Positions 8,250 through 17,078 of a stretch of 39,314 bases of DNA are shown piece after piece. The stretch is from Gammaproteobacteria bacterium (GTDB lineage: Bacteria > Pseudomonadota > Gammaproteobacteria > Methylococcales > Methylomonadaceae): NCBI GenBank assembly GCA_018830325.1, contig JAHJSQ010000029.1, positions 1 through 39,314 on the forward strand. The letters are read 5' to 3'. How positions within the stretch are numbered: position 1 is the stretch's first letter; every line of letters starts with the position of its first letter. A program made the translations under genes and the position numbers. The notes beneath the pieces were generated by a model. It searched no databases. It was not told the origin of the DNA and was given only the letters and a program-made list of their open reading frames with translations.

Positions 8250-10453
8250 ATGAAAAAGATGCCCCATAGTGCTATTGATGATAGTCATCTGCCTCAGCAT
8301 GCCGAGCGAACACTCACTAAGATGTCGGCGGCAATCGTCCAAAAAGCGACAGGTTCCCAAAATCTACAACGCCAACTAAAAGTCCGCCCGGGCGAACGGA
8401 GCAAGTTGCGAATTGCGCCGAGTCAGCTTGATACCTCGTTTAAACGTTACACCGAGCTCGACGATTTTGTACCCACTGCTTATTTTATACTGGCCGAAGA
8501 TAGCAGCATTATCGGTGCTAATCAGGCGGCAGAGCGGCTGTTTGGCATGTCTCGGTCGACCTTAAGCCGGCAACGTTTTGCAAAACTAGTCTGCGAAGAG
8601 TTTCAGTCTACCTTCAATGCTTTTTTGGAGAAAACTTTCGCAATCGGGCATCCTCAAAGTTGTGAGGCGATGTTAAAAATTGCTGGGCGAGTGATTTGGA
8701 TAGAAATTAAGGCCATTGCCGATCCGACACTTCAAACCTGCCGTGCCGCAGTTTCGGACATTACCGAACGCAAGCAAACCGAGCGTCGATTACAAATCGC
8801 CACAATGGCCTATCAGGCGATAGACGAAGCCATTTTGATTACCGACGCCAGTTACCGTATCGTTGCCGTCAATCCCGCTTTCACAAAACTTACCGGCTAC
8901 ACAGAAGAGGACGTCGTCGGTCAGTTCGTGCAATTTTTAAATCCGAGTGCCATGACAGTCGTTTCTATTTGATTATATTGAAGGCCTTGCGGAAGACCGG
9001 ACATTGACAAGGCGAGATTTGGAAGCGCCGCAAGAATGGTGAAATCTATCTTGAATGGCTGAGAATCAACACTAATTACGACAGCAACGGTAAGGTGCTG
9101 CAGCGTGTCGCGATAGGCACCGACATTACCGCTCGCAAGCGTGCGGAAGAAGCGATGTGGAAGCGGGCAAACTTCGATCAGTTGACCGGTTTGCCGAACC
9201 GATATTTATTTTATGACCGCGTGCAATTAGCCATCAAAAAAGCTTATAGGGAAGGCCTGCCAATGGCTTTGATGTTGCTTGATCTCGATCGGTTCAAGGA
9301 AATCAATGATACCTTGGGGCACGACATGGGAGACATCCTGCTGTTGGAGATTGCACGGCGGCTGAGCCATTGCGTGCGCGAGACCGACACTGTGGCACGC
9401 CTGGGCGGCGATGAGTTTGCAATAATTCTGAATGAACTGGAGGATCGTGTCAGCGTCGAACGCATTGCTCAAAGTCTATTGACGCAACTAGCTGAACCGT
9501 TTTTGCTGAATGGCGAAATGGTCTATATATCCGTTAGTGTCGGGATCACATTTTTTCCGGAAGATGCTTCCGAAATTGAAGCATTGTTAAAAAATGCCGA
9601 TCAAGCCATGTATGATGCCAAAGAGGCGGGCCGTAACCGGTTCAGTTATTTCACGCGCACCATACAGGAGGCTGTTCGATCCCAAGCCATTTTAGCTAAC
9701 GATTTGCGAGATGCGCTTGCTGATAATCAGTTACAGTTGCATTATCAGCCCATTATCGAATTGGCAAGCGGAGTAATTTATAAGGCGGAGGCGCTGATCC
9801 GCTGGCGACATCCGCAGCAGGGATGGCTTAACCCGACGGATTTTATTGCTGTTGCCGAGAAAACAGGATTAATCGTTGAAATGAGCGATTGGGTATTTAA
9901 AGAAGCGGCACGACAAGTGAAGCTCTGGCGAAGATATTTTGATAGGCGTTTTCAGATCAGCATCAACGGTTCTCCAATGTTATTCCATTGCGCCGGCGAT
10001 CATCAAAACAGTTGGTTCGAGCATTTACGACAAAAGGGCCTCACGGCAGACAGTATTGGGGTCGAAATAGGCGAAGGTGTGCTGATGGACGCTTCGCATG
10101 TCGTTTCAAACACGTTGTTTTCGTTCCGCGATATCGGTATGCCGATCAGTATCGACGATTTTGGCACCGGTTGCTTGTCATTGTCCTGCTTGCAGAAATT
10201 TCATATCGATTATCTGAAAATAGATCGGTCGTTTGTCGGCAAGTTGTTGGATCAATCAAATGAATTAATGTTTTGTGAAGCGATGATCGCTATGGCGCAC
10301 AAGCTAAAGATCAAGGTGATCGCGGAAGGAGTGGAAACTAAAGATCAGTGTGGTCTACTCAAAAAAATGGGTTGTGACTATGCTCAAGGTTACCTATTAT
10401 CAAAGCCCTTATCCGCCGAAGCCTTTGAGGCGTTGCTAGCGAAACCTGAATGA
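8250..10453 (+). pseudogene. PAS-PAS-GGDEF-EAL c-di-GMP protein, broken by frameshift and stop
   Basis: The first open part (8250-8972) encodes two PAS segments, ending in the second at YRIVAVNPAFTKLTGYTEED. The reading frame then shifts: the expected continuation of the second PAS lies in another frame from about 8960, and there an in-frame TGA at 9005-9007 stands where relatives have tryptophan in the block GHWQGEIW. From 9008 the frame stays open to 10453 and encodes the rest of PAS, a complete GGDEF domain (RETD I-site five residues before GGDEF, then ARLGGDEFAII) and a complete-looking EAL domain (KAEALIRWRHP, SIDDFGTG, YLKIDRSFVG, VIAEGVE, QGYLLSKPL). The full-length gene is therefore disrupted by two lesions. 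The downstream half could still be made from GTG 9095 or ATG 9155 as a PAS-less GGDEF-EAL protein. GAGGGG lies upstream of the chosen first ATG. Confidence 0.8.
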
Positions 10454-10692
10454 GCTGTTGAGTGTAAAACAGTATTGAGCGTTTCCGTAATCGACTCCCG
10501 ATTTACCCGGTCAATGTTTAGAAAAAATCATGTAGTGAAACAATTTTAACGCTTGTAGAGAAACTGTTTATCGATGAAGGATTAGGGCTTATTGTCAGTC
10601 GATGTAAAGATAATTTATTCGCGGAGCCAATACCGATTGCTTAGCTTGATGTAACATGGACACCCGGCAATGAACATTAATAACGAGAGCCG

Positions 10693-13600
10693 ATGACCGA
10701 CGCACGATTTAAAATTCAATCCGTTTTCTTTTATTTAAGCAATCAACCAGCCGTGTTGCGATACGGACTGACGGTACTGGTCGTCGTTACCACCACTATC
10801 GCAACCATTTATGTTCCAGTGATAAGTGAGCGGGCGGCATATTTGTTATTTGCTTTCGAGATTAATCTGGTCTCTTTCTGGTTAGGGAAGAATTCCGGCT
10901 TTCTTGCGGCGGCTTTATCTTTGATCGCGGTCAATACACTGATATTGTTCCCGACCGAGACCGAATTCGACGACCTATTGATATTAAACGTAGCCTTTTG
11001 CTTCGTTTCAGTGGTTATGGTCGCGACAACCAGCTTTTATAGGAGTCTTACCCATGCGCTATGGGAAAGTCGACAAGATTTGGATCGCGCGCAAAGGGTC
11101 GGGCAAATCGGTAGCTGGCGGCTGGATATCAAGCGTGACGAATTAATATGGTCCGACGAGAACCACCGTATTTTCGGTATTCCGATAGGCACGCCGAAGA
11201 CCTATCAAACTTTTCTAGCCATCGTGCATCCGGAAGACCGAGACTATGTCGACCGGATGTGGCGAGAGGGGCTGCGCGGCGAGCCCTACGATATCGAGCA
11301 CCGTTTATTGGTAGATGGCGCAGTGAAATGGGTTCGAGAAAAGGCTTGGCTGGAGTACGATAAAAAGGGTAATTTGCTGGGCGGGTTCGGGACCACGCAG
11401 GATATTACCCATCACAAACGCAACGAATTGGCGCTGCTGGACAGTCGGCAGCGCTATGCCGACATAGTCGAATCGGCTATCGACGCGATCATTACTATCG
11501 ACACCGATCAACGCGTTTTACTGTTCAACTCCGCAGCGGAAAAAATGTTTGGTTGCCGTGCGGATGAAGCCATCGGCGGTACTATCGAGCGTTTTATTCC
11601 CGAGCGATTCCGTGCCGGACATAGTAAATATATCCGTGGATTCGATAAGGCAGGAGTTGCTCATCGAATAAAAAATGAACTCGCCTCTATTAGGGGCATA
11701 AGAGCCGATGGCGAGGAGTTTCCGATCGAGGCTTCTATTTCCAAGTGCGAGATAAACGGCGAGAAAACTTTTACGGTGATCATGCGCGACGTGACCGAGC
11801 GCGTGAGTGCGGAATTGGCCATGAAGGAGCGGATAAGGTTACAGGATCAATTAACCAAGGTTGCCGCAACGGTGCCCGGAGTCATTTGTTCATTCCGATT
11901 ACGCCCTGATGGCTCGGCAAGCATGCCTTATGCCAGTCCATTGTTCGAATCGTTATACGGGGTCAGTCCGGATGTTGTAGTCGAGGATTTTGGTCCTGTT
12001 TTCGACCGCATCCATCCCGATGATCTCGTTCATATCCATGAAACCATTGCCGAGTCCGCCCGCACCCTGCAAGCCTGGCGAGACGCGTTCCGCTACAATC
12101 ATCCTATAAAAGGCGAGATTTGGATCGAAGGTCATTCGATGCCGCAACACGAGATGGACGGTAGTATGCTCTGGCATGGTTATATCCAAGACATTACCGA
12201 CCGTAAACTGGCCGAATTGACATTGCGCGACCGGGAGAAAGAATTACGTTTGATCATAGATGCAACGCCCGCGCTGATCTCTTATTTGGATACCGAATAT
12301 AGGTATATGCGGGTCAATGCGACCTATGAAAAATGGTTCGGTATCACCGAGGATACTATCCTTGGCCGAAAAGCACCGGATATTATCGGTAAAGACGCCT
12401 GGCGCATCGTTCAACCCTATTTCGAACGCGTCCTCGCAGGGGAGCAGGTCAATTTCGATCAACAAATTCCCTATGGGCATGGAGAGCCGCGCTGGGTCCA
12501 GGCCACTTATATCCCTAATACGGATACGGCCGGAAAAGTCAAGGGTGTTGTCGTGCATGTCGTCGATGTCACAGATAGAAAGCTGATTGAGAAAAAAATT
12601 GCCTCACTAAACCGGAGCTTGGAGCGCCGAATAGAAGAGATGCAAGTGATTTTCAATACCGTGCCGATCGGACTGTGCATTGCCGATGGAACGAACGTCT
12701 ACGATATTCGCGGTAACCCGGCGCTTGAGCGGATGCTCGGCTTGCCGATGAGGGTCGGTCTTTCCAGCCGTAGTGAAGTATTGAGCGCCATTCGTGTCAT
12801 ACAGAACGGGCTCGAGCTGGCAAACGAGGACTTACCGATGCGTCGCGCCGTTCGAGGTGAATTAGTTAAAAACCAAGTCATCGATATTATTCGCCCTGAC
12901 GGGCAACAAATAACTTTACTGGGCAATGCTTCGCCCTTGTTTAACGAAGAAGGCGAGCCGCGCGGTGCCGTGGGGGCTTTTCTAGACATTACGGCGCTCA
13001 AACAGGCCGAAGATGCGTTGGAAAAGAGTCAATTGCAACTCCGGCTGTTTGTCGAGCAGGCGCCCGTGAGCATTGCCATGTTTGATCGAGAAATGAATTA
13101 TTTGGTCACGAGTCGTCGGTGGGTCGAAGATTTCGGTCGGGGATATGTTGAATTGACAGGCCGCAACCACTATGCGGTCAACCCGGATCTTCCCGCAGAA
13201 TGGAAACAAGTCCACCGAAAAGTACAGGCCGGAGAATTTTTGAAAAACGACGACGACCTATGGATTCAAGCCGACGGCAGTCGCCAATGGTTGCGTTGGG
13301 CAGCCCATCCTTGGACAAATCCGGCCGGAGAGATCGGCGGTATTATTATTGCCTGCGAGGATGTCACGGCACATCGACAGGCCGAACAAGAATTGCGCAA
13401 CACCGAAGCTCGACTCGCTCTGGTTGTCGAAGAGGTCAATGCCGGATATTGGGACTGGGATTTGACTACCCGTCAGTTATTTTTATCGCCTGAAATAAAA
13501 AGGCAAATCGGTTATGACGATAGCGAATTACTCAACCGGCAAGAGGATTGGGAAAGCCGCTTGCATCCGGATGATCGCTCTTATGTCATGGCGACGATAG

Positions 13601-14505
13601 AAAACTTTATTGCCGATCATAAGCCAAGCTATGAAATGGAATTTCGCCTGCGTCACAAAGATGGCTCTTTCCGTTGGATTCATTCTCGGGGAGTCGTATT
13701 GAACGATCAAAGTAATCGCGCCTATCGTATCCTAGGCATCAATTTAGACATTACCGACTACATGAAACAAAAGGAACTGAACGAGCGGCGCGACAAAATG
13801 GAACAGTCGTCTCGATTATATGTGGCGGTCCAGACGGCCGCGGCATTTGCCCACGAATTGAATCAGCCACTGTCGGCCATCTCCTCTTATGCCGATGTGG
13901 CGCTGCATTTGTGTCAAACGGATAAGCCTAATTCGCAAAAGCTCTGTCAGGTAATGGAAAAATGTTCACAGCAAGCGCAGCGAGCTGGCGAAGTGATACG
14001 GCAATTGGTGAACCTATTGCAAAAAGGGGAAAGCGATAGCGAACCGGTAGATATCAATTCCTTGATCCATGAAGTGATCGATTTAATGAAAACCGACGGA
14101 CTCTCTGACGAATTTAAAATTGAGCTGGAACTTGCCGTTGATATACCTCCGGTTAGGGCCAATGCTCTGCAAATAGAAAAGGTATTGATCAATCTAGTAC
14201 GCAATGGAATGGAGTCTATGTTGGAACTGAAAGAAAAGGCCGAAGCGATCATCGTGACGACGCATCGCGATGAGGCCGATCCAGCCATGATTCGGGTGAC
14301 AGTGCGCGATAGCGGTAAAGGCGTCGAAGATCCGGCGGAGCTTAGAGCTATCTTTCAGCCTTTCCATAGCACGAAACCCGCCGGTTTAGGCATGGGACTA
14401 GCGATAAGTCGAACTTTGGTCACGGCTCACGGCGGAAAAATGTGGGCCGAACAAAATGCGGGCAACGGCCTCAGTCTCCACTTTACATTGCCATGCGCGA
14501 TATAA
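10693..14505 (+). CDS. Membrane-anchored multi-PAS sensor histidine kinase, FixL-like
   Basis: This 1270-residue kinase begins with a hydrophobic region of about four segments (residues 20-115; VLRYGLTVLVVVTTTIATIY, then SGFLAAALSLIAVN) that resembles a DUF4118/MASE-type membrane anchor. Seven consecutive PAS segments follow at roughly 135-245, 255-375, 390-510, 515-640, 650-770, 780-905 and 905-1025, each ending in a DIT/DVT block such as DITDRK. The phospho-accepting histidine is H1054 in AFAHELNQPLSAI, a FixL/TodS-type dimerisation motif. The ATP-binding domain shows INLVRNGMESM (N box), VRDSGKGV and GLGMGLAIS. The next gene, a FixJ-type regulator, overlaps the stop by 13 bases, so the pair is translationally coupled. 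Signals sensed are unknown; no haem-binding PAS could be recognised. Confidence 0.88.
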   Translation: MTDARFKIQSVFFYLSNQPAVLRYGLTVLVVVTTTIATIYVPVISERAAYLLFAFEINLVSFWLGKNSGFLAAALSLIAVNTLILFPTETEFDDLLILNVAFCFVSVVMVATTSFYRSLTHALWESRQDLDRAQRVGQIGSWRLDIKRDELIWSDENHRIFGIPIGTPKTYQTFLAIVHPEDRDYVDRMWREGLRGEPYDIEHRLLVDGAVKWVREKAWLEYDKKGNLLGGFGTTQDITHHKRNELALLDSRQRYADIVESAIDAIITIDTDQRVLLFNSAAEKMFGCRADEAIGGTIERFIPERFRAGHSKYIRGFDKAGVAHRIKNELASIRGIRADGEEFPIEASISKCEINGEKTFTVIMRDVTERVSAELAMKERIRLQDQLTKVAATVPGVICSFRLRPDGSASMPYASPLFESLYGVSPDVVVEDFGPVFDRIHPDDLVHIHETIAESARTLQAWRDAFRYNHPIKGEIWIEGHSMPQHEMDGSMLWHGYIQDITDRKLAELTLRDREKELRLIIDATPALISYLDTEYRYMRVNATYEKWFGITEDTILGRKAPDIIGKDAWRIVQPYFERVLAGEQVNFDQQIPYGHGEPRWVQATYIPNTDTAGKVKGVVVHVVDVTDRKLIEKKIASLNRSLERRIEEMQVIFNTVPIGLCIADGTNVYDIRGNPALERMLGLPMRVGLSSRSEVLSAIRVIQNGLELANEDLPMRRAVRGELVKNQVIDIIRPDGQQITLLGNASPLFNEEGEPRGAVGAFLDITALKQAEDALEKSQLQLRLFVEQAPVSIAMFDREMNYLVTSRRWVEDFGRGYVELTGRNHYAVNPDLPAEWKQVHRKVQAGEFLKNDDDLWIQADGSRQWLRWAAHPWTNPAGEIGGIIIACEDVTAHRQAEQELRNTEARLALVVEEVNAGYWDWDLTTRQLFLSPEIKRQIGYDDSELLNRQEDWESRLHPDDRSYVMATIENFIADHKPSYEMEFRLRHKDGSFRWIHSRGVVLNDQSNRAYRILGINLDITDYMKQKELNERRDKMEQSSRLYVAVQTAAAFAHELNQPLSAISSYADVALHLCQTDKPNSQKLCQVMEKCSQQAQRAGEVIRQLVNLLQKGESDSEPVDINSLIHEVIDLMKTDGLSDEFKIELELAVDIPPVRANALQIEKVLINLVRNGMESMLELKEKAEAIIVTTHRDEADPAMIRVTVRDSGKGVEDPAELRAIFQPFHSTKPAGLGMGLAISRTLVTAHGGKMWAEQNAGNGLSLHFTLPCAI

Positions 14506-15149
14506 GCACTCAAACCTACTACGTTTTTATCGTCGATGACGACGATGCGGTGCGCGATGGTCTCGGTCAAGTCATGGAAGTCGCCGGCTTTAATTATCAA
14601 ACTTTCGAGAGCGCTGAGCATTTTCTGCAAGCTTATTGTCCGGGCAAGAACGGATGCTTGGTTCTCGATCTCAATATGCCGGATATGACCGGCGACGAGT
14701 TACAAACCGAATTGATCCGTCGGGATATTCATTTGCCTATCATTTTCCTGACCGGTTATGGAGACATACCCACGACCGTTCGCGTCATCAAAGCCGGAGC
14801 GGTTGATTTTCTGACGAAGCCCGTTTCCAGTAAATTATTAATCGAACGGGTTCGGGACGTCCTAGAGCAAGAAGCCCGGAAGAATGAAGATTCACTACTG
14901 GCTGATCAAGCGCTCTGTAGGCGCTTAAGCGGTCTTACCACCCGCGAATCGGAAGTGATGTCGCTGGTGGTCACGGGCCATTCCAATAAGGAAATTGCAA
15001 GGCAACTGGGCATCAGCCATCGTACCGTCGAAGTACATCGTGCGCGAGTCATGGAAAAAACCGGTGCGACCAGTCTACTGGAGTTGGCCCGTTTATGTGA
15101 AACTTGTCGACTTACTCCAGAGAATACCTTGCCTTCTGAACCGGAATAA
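14493..15149 (+). CDS. FixJ/NarL-type two-component response regulator
   Basis: The 218-residue product has a receiver domain (about 10-125) with the acidic pair in FIVDDDDAV, phospho-acceptor D59 in LVLDLNMPDMTG, and the lysine in DFLTKPV. A LuxR-type DNA-binding domain follows (about 145-205): GLTTRESEVMSLVVTGHSNK, then EIARQLGISHRTVEVHRARV. The ATG at 14493 overlaps the end of the kinase gene by 13 bases and gives a normal receiver N-terminus; a start at 14442 would lie wholly in the kinase frame and is rejected. Together they form a FixL/FixJ-like phosphorelay controlling transcription of unknown targets. No target operon is evident immediately downstream, where only repeats occur. Confidence 0.93.
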   Translation: MRDISTQTYYVFIVDDDDAVRDGLGQVMEVAGFNYQTFESAEHFLQAYCPGKNGCLVLDLNMPDMTGDELQTELIRRDIHLPIIFLTGYGDIPTTVRVIKAGAVDFLTKPVSSKLLIERVRDVLEQEARKNEDSLLADQALCRRLSGLTTRESEVMSLVVTGHSNKEIARQLGISHRTVEVHRARVMEKTGATSLLELARLCETCRLTPENTLPSEPE

Positions 15150-15214
15150 GTGTAACTATTCAGTCCCTGGCAATTCTCGTTCCCGCGCTCTGCGCCCATC
15201 GTTATGCATAAATT

Positions 15215-15238
15215 GTAGGGTACGCTGCGCGTACCTAC
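15215..15238. repeat. GTAGGGTACG palindrome
   Basis: Near-perfect 24-bp palindrome beginning GTAGGGTACGC and ending GCGTACCTAC. It resembles the blocks at 5164-5184 and 15689-15705. It lies 66 bp downstream of the response-regulator stop and might end that transcript, but no T-run follows. Confidence 0.55.
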
Positions 15239-15274
15239 TCCCTTTATACTCAAAAAATTGCTAACTTTATGAAA

Positions 15275-15550
15275 GTATTGGGTGTGGCTAGCGAGGATGT
15301 CGGCAGCAAGGCAGATTTTTGCTCCTGCAAAATCTGCATTCACGCTATCCCTAGCGTTCGATTACTGCCGTCAAGCCCCCATGGGTGGGGGTTTGCCCAG
15401 CACCTAAATTCCATAGTTCATTGGCTATGGTTAACTATGTGGGATAATTCATCCAGCACCTAAATCAAGCCATGATTTTGAAACATTGCGAATGACCTCG
15501 GGAATTTAGGTGCTGGGTGAACGGCGGTCCTCGATAGACACATCCCATAC
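15275..15550. repeat. Composite palindromic repeat, copy 1 (degenerate)
   Basis: A long imperfect palindrome: the left end GTATTGGGTGTGGCTAGCG pairs imperfectly with the right end (CGATAGACACATCCCATAC). Inside are a 27-bp hairpin module (15311-15337) and two inner elements with CCAGCACCTAAAT ends (15396-15517). Short open frames crossing it are products of the repeat, not genes. The rest of the 15150-15906 gap shows only degraded repeat sequence. Confidence 0.7.
15396..15517. mobile_element. MITE-like inner elements, one truncated and one variant
   Basis: The first unit starts at 15396 (CCCAGCACCTAAATTCC) and shows the usual interior up to about 15445 but lacks its right end. A second unit (about 15453-15517) has the same kind of ends, CCAGCACCTAAAT and AATTTAGGTGCTGGG, but a different interior. 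Flanks are TTTG on the left and TGAA on the right, so no clean duplication remains. It looks like an insertion of one element next to or into another followed by decay. Confidence 0.6.
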
Positions 15551-15688
15551 CTTTTATTCTTCGACGGTTTTCGATCAAAAGGGAGTAAGGCCCGAAACCC
15601 TACCCAAGTCAAGCCATAAGAGCTTGGGTAAATATTGGCGGAGTCGTCATGGTACGCACAGCGGAACCCGACGCAGATCCCAAATCCA

Positions 15689-15705
15689 GGTGCGCGATGC
15701 GCACC
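15689..15705. repeat. GGTGCGC-GAT-GCGCACC palindrome
   Basis: Perfect 7-bp arms around GAT; followed by CTAAA, the same context (GCGCACCCTA) as the repeat at 5229-5239. It is a further member of the small GTAGGGTGCGC family in this window. Confidence 0.5.
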
Positions 15706-15906
15706 CTAAACCTAGCGCTTAATAACCTATGATCACCAACAATTTCCAAGATATTTTGAGATTAAAAATCGGGAACACAGAAAATAGCTAAATGGCTTTT
15801 TTCGACAGTCTAGGTCCGGGTTTAAAAAACCCCGGTTTCTTGGTCTGTAAGCTTAGCCCGTGCAGCCTCGATTTAGTTTTTTCCGGACTCTCCAACTTTC
15901 CGGTTT

Positions 15907-16800
15907 TTATTTTTCCAATATCTCGGGAGACGGTTGAAAGTCTTTGTTGTTGTGTTGAGGACAAGCATAAAATCTGTATCTTTTGCCGTCGACCGTTCTT
16001 TCTATGACTTTTAAACCCGTTGATCGGCGGCAGCGCTTACCCCTCGACGTCGTAGCATGGCATTGTTCGCCGTTAACGGTAAGGTCGATAATTTTATCGC
16101 TTGGCGCCGTTTTAACTTCCGGCTCTTTTTTGACCGGCGCGGACGGTTTGCTTGCTTTCTTTTCGGCGGGTTTGGCAGGCGGCTCTTGTTTGCTGACAGT
16201 TGTAGGCTCTGGCTGTTTTACTTCAGACACGACGGGTTTCGCTGCTGCTTTCGTTTCTTTTACAGCAGGTTTAGCTGGTGTCGCTACCGTTTTAGCAGAC
16301 TCTTTTTCGATCCGACTCGACAAATAGCGCTCGACTCGGGTCGGTGCGACTTCTTTCTGTGTGTAAGTTACGGGTGTTTGGTTTGGCGGGGCTACGGTTT
16401 TGCCTTCCAGTTTGGCGAGATAGCGTTCGACGCCACTCATGTTGGCCAAAGCAGCAGCTTCCGCCTCGGCTTTTTCTCGCGCTTCTTGTTCCAGCTTTGC
16501 TACATACCTTGCGACACCGGATAATTGTGCCGTTTTCGGTTCGTCTGTATTAGATTGTGTTTCCTGAGCGGCTTGCGGTTGTTCTTGTTGTTTCTGTTTC
16601 GCCATGTATTTAGCCACGCCGGTTAATTCTGAAGTCGCTTGTTCCTGTTGCGCTGTTTTATTAGACCGTGTTGGTTCCGCGTTAGCGACCGAGGGTTTGA
16701 TCTCCTCTTGTATATACACGGAAGGATCATAACGTTCTTTAGCTTCGGGCAATTTAAGCCCTGCTAGGTTAAGTAGTTGATCCAAAAAATTCATTGCCAT
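15907..16800 (-). CDS. SGVxRYLAKLE-repeat protein with C-terminal Cys/His motif, function unknown
   Basis: From the ATG at 16800, with GAGG about eight bases upstream, the product is 297 residues starting MAMNFLDQLLNLAGLKLPEA. A longer frame to 16995 lacks a comparable start signal. Four copies of a short repeat are spaced along the N-terminal half: TGVAKYMAKQ, SGVARYVAKLE, SGVERYLAKLE and TRVERYLSSRIEKE. They are joined by Gln/Glu/Ala-rich linkers, one strongly helical. A Lys/Pro/Ala-rich disordered linker follows, then a C-terminal module with CHATTSRGKRCRRSTG and, about 20 residues later, YACPQH. This spacing of three cysteines and a histidine resembles small zinc-binding modules of the DUF5763 kind. 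No enzyme signature or signal peptide is seen. It is co-oriented with the upstream zeta-like gene but 278 bp away. Confidence 0.7.
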   Translation of the reverse strand: MAMNFLDQLLNLAGLKLPEAKERYDPSVYIQEEIKPSVANAEPTRSNKTAQQEQATSELTGVAKYMAKQKQQEQPQAAQETQSNTDEPKTAQLSGVARYVAKLEQEAREKAEAEAAALANMSGVERYLAKLEGKTVAPPNQTPVTYTQKEVAPTRVERYLSSRIEKESAKTVATPAKPAVKETKAAAKPVVSEVKQPEPTTVSKQEPPAKPAEKKASKPSAPVKKEPEVKTAPSDKIIDLTVNGEQCHATTSRGKRCRRSTGLKVIERTVDGKRYRFYACPQHNNKDFQPSPEILEK

Positions 16801-16860
16801 CTCGAGAACCTCTGTTTTTATTTTAGTTGTTATAGCAAAAGACCGATATTTTCTTTCGCT

Positions 16861-16895
16861 CCGGAACTTATAGTTGCCGGTTGCTAAGGATAACC
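16861..16895 (-). promoter_or_regulatory. Two adjacent short hairpins in the leader of the SGV-repeat gene
   Basis: On the minus strand, about 60-95 bases before the ATG at 16800, a weak GGTT...AACC stem (16879-16895) is followed by CCGG-C-AACT-ATA-AGTT-CCGG (16861-16880). The second is a good small stem with one bulge. It might be a structured mRNA leader, but I recognise no known riboswitch class. The rest of 16801-17078 shows nothing. Confidence 0.2.
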
Positions 16896-17078
16896 TAGTA
16901 GCTCGGGGTGAGCAATTAGGACTTGGTAGTGTTCTGGTATTTATATGTCCAATCTTCATCGACTCTTCTTTGTATCGAGTATCCAGAAGAGGCAACGAGC
17001 GGTTGATCTCCCTCTTTTCGCCCGAGGACTCACGGATATCTCGATATTTTCGGTTCGGTAAAGAGGCGCATTATTCAA

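Noticed and set aside
15275-15550. CRISPR array made of the repeated CCCAGCACC blocks
   Set aside because: The blocks are dispersed, palindromic over their whole length and not separated by regular unique spacers; no cas gene is present.
15816-15835. CCGGGTTT...AACCCCGG as a terminator
   Set aside because: Arms are imperfect, no T-run follows in the minus direction where it would be needed, and no plus-strand gene ends nearby.
16057-16524. Long plus-strand open frame opposite the SGV-repeat gene
   Set aside because: It is an antisense shadow of a low-complexity Lys/Ala/Pro-rich coding region; the minus frame has the repeats, start signal and motif.
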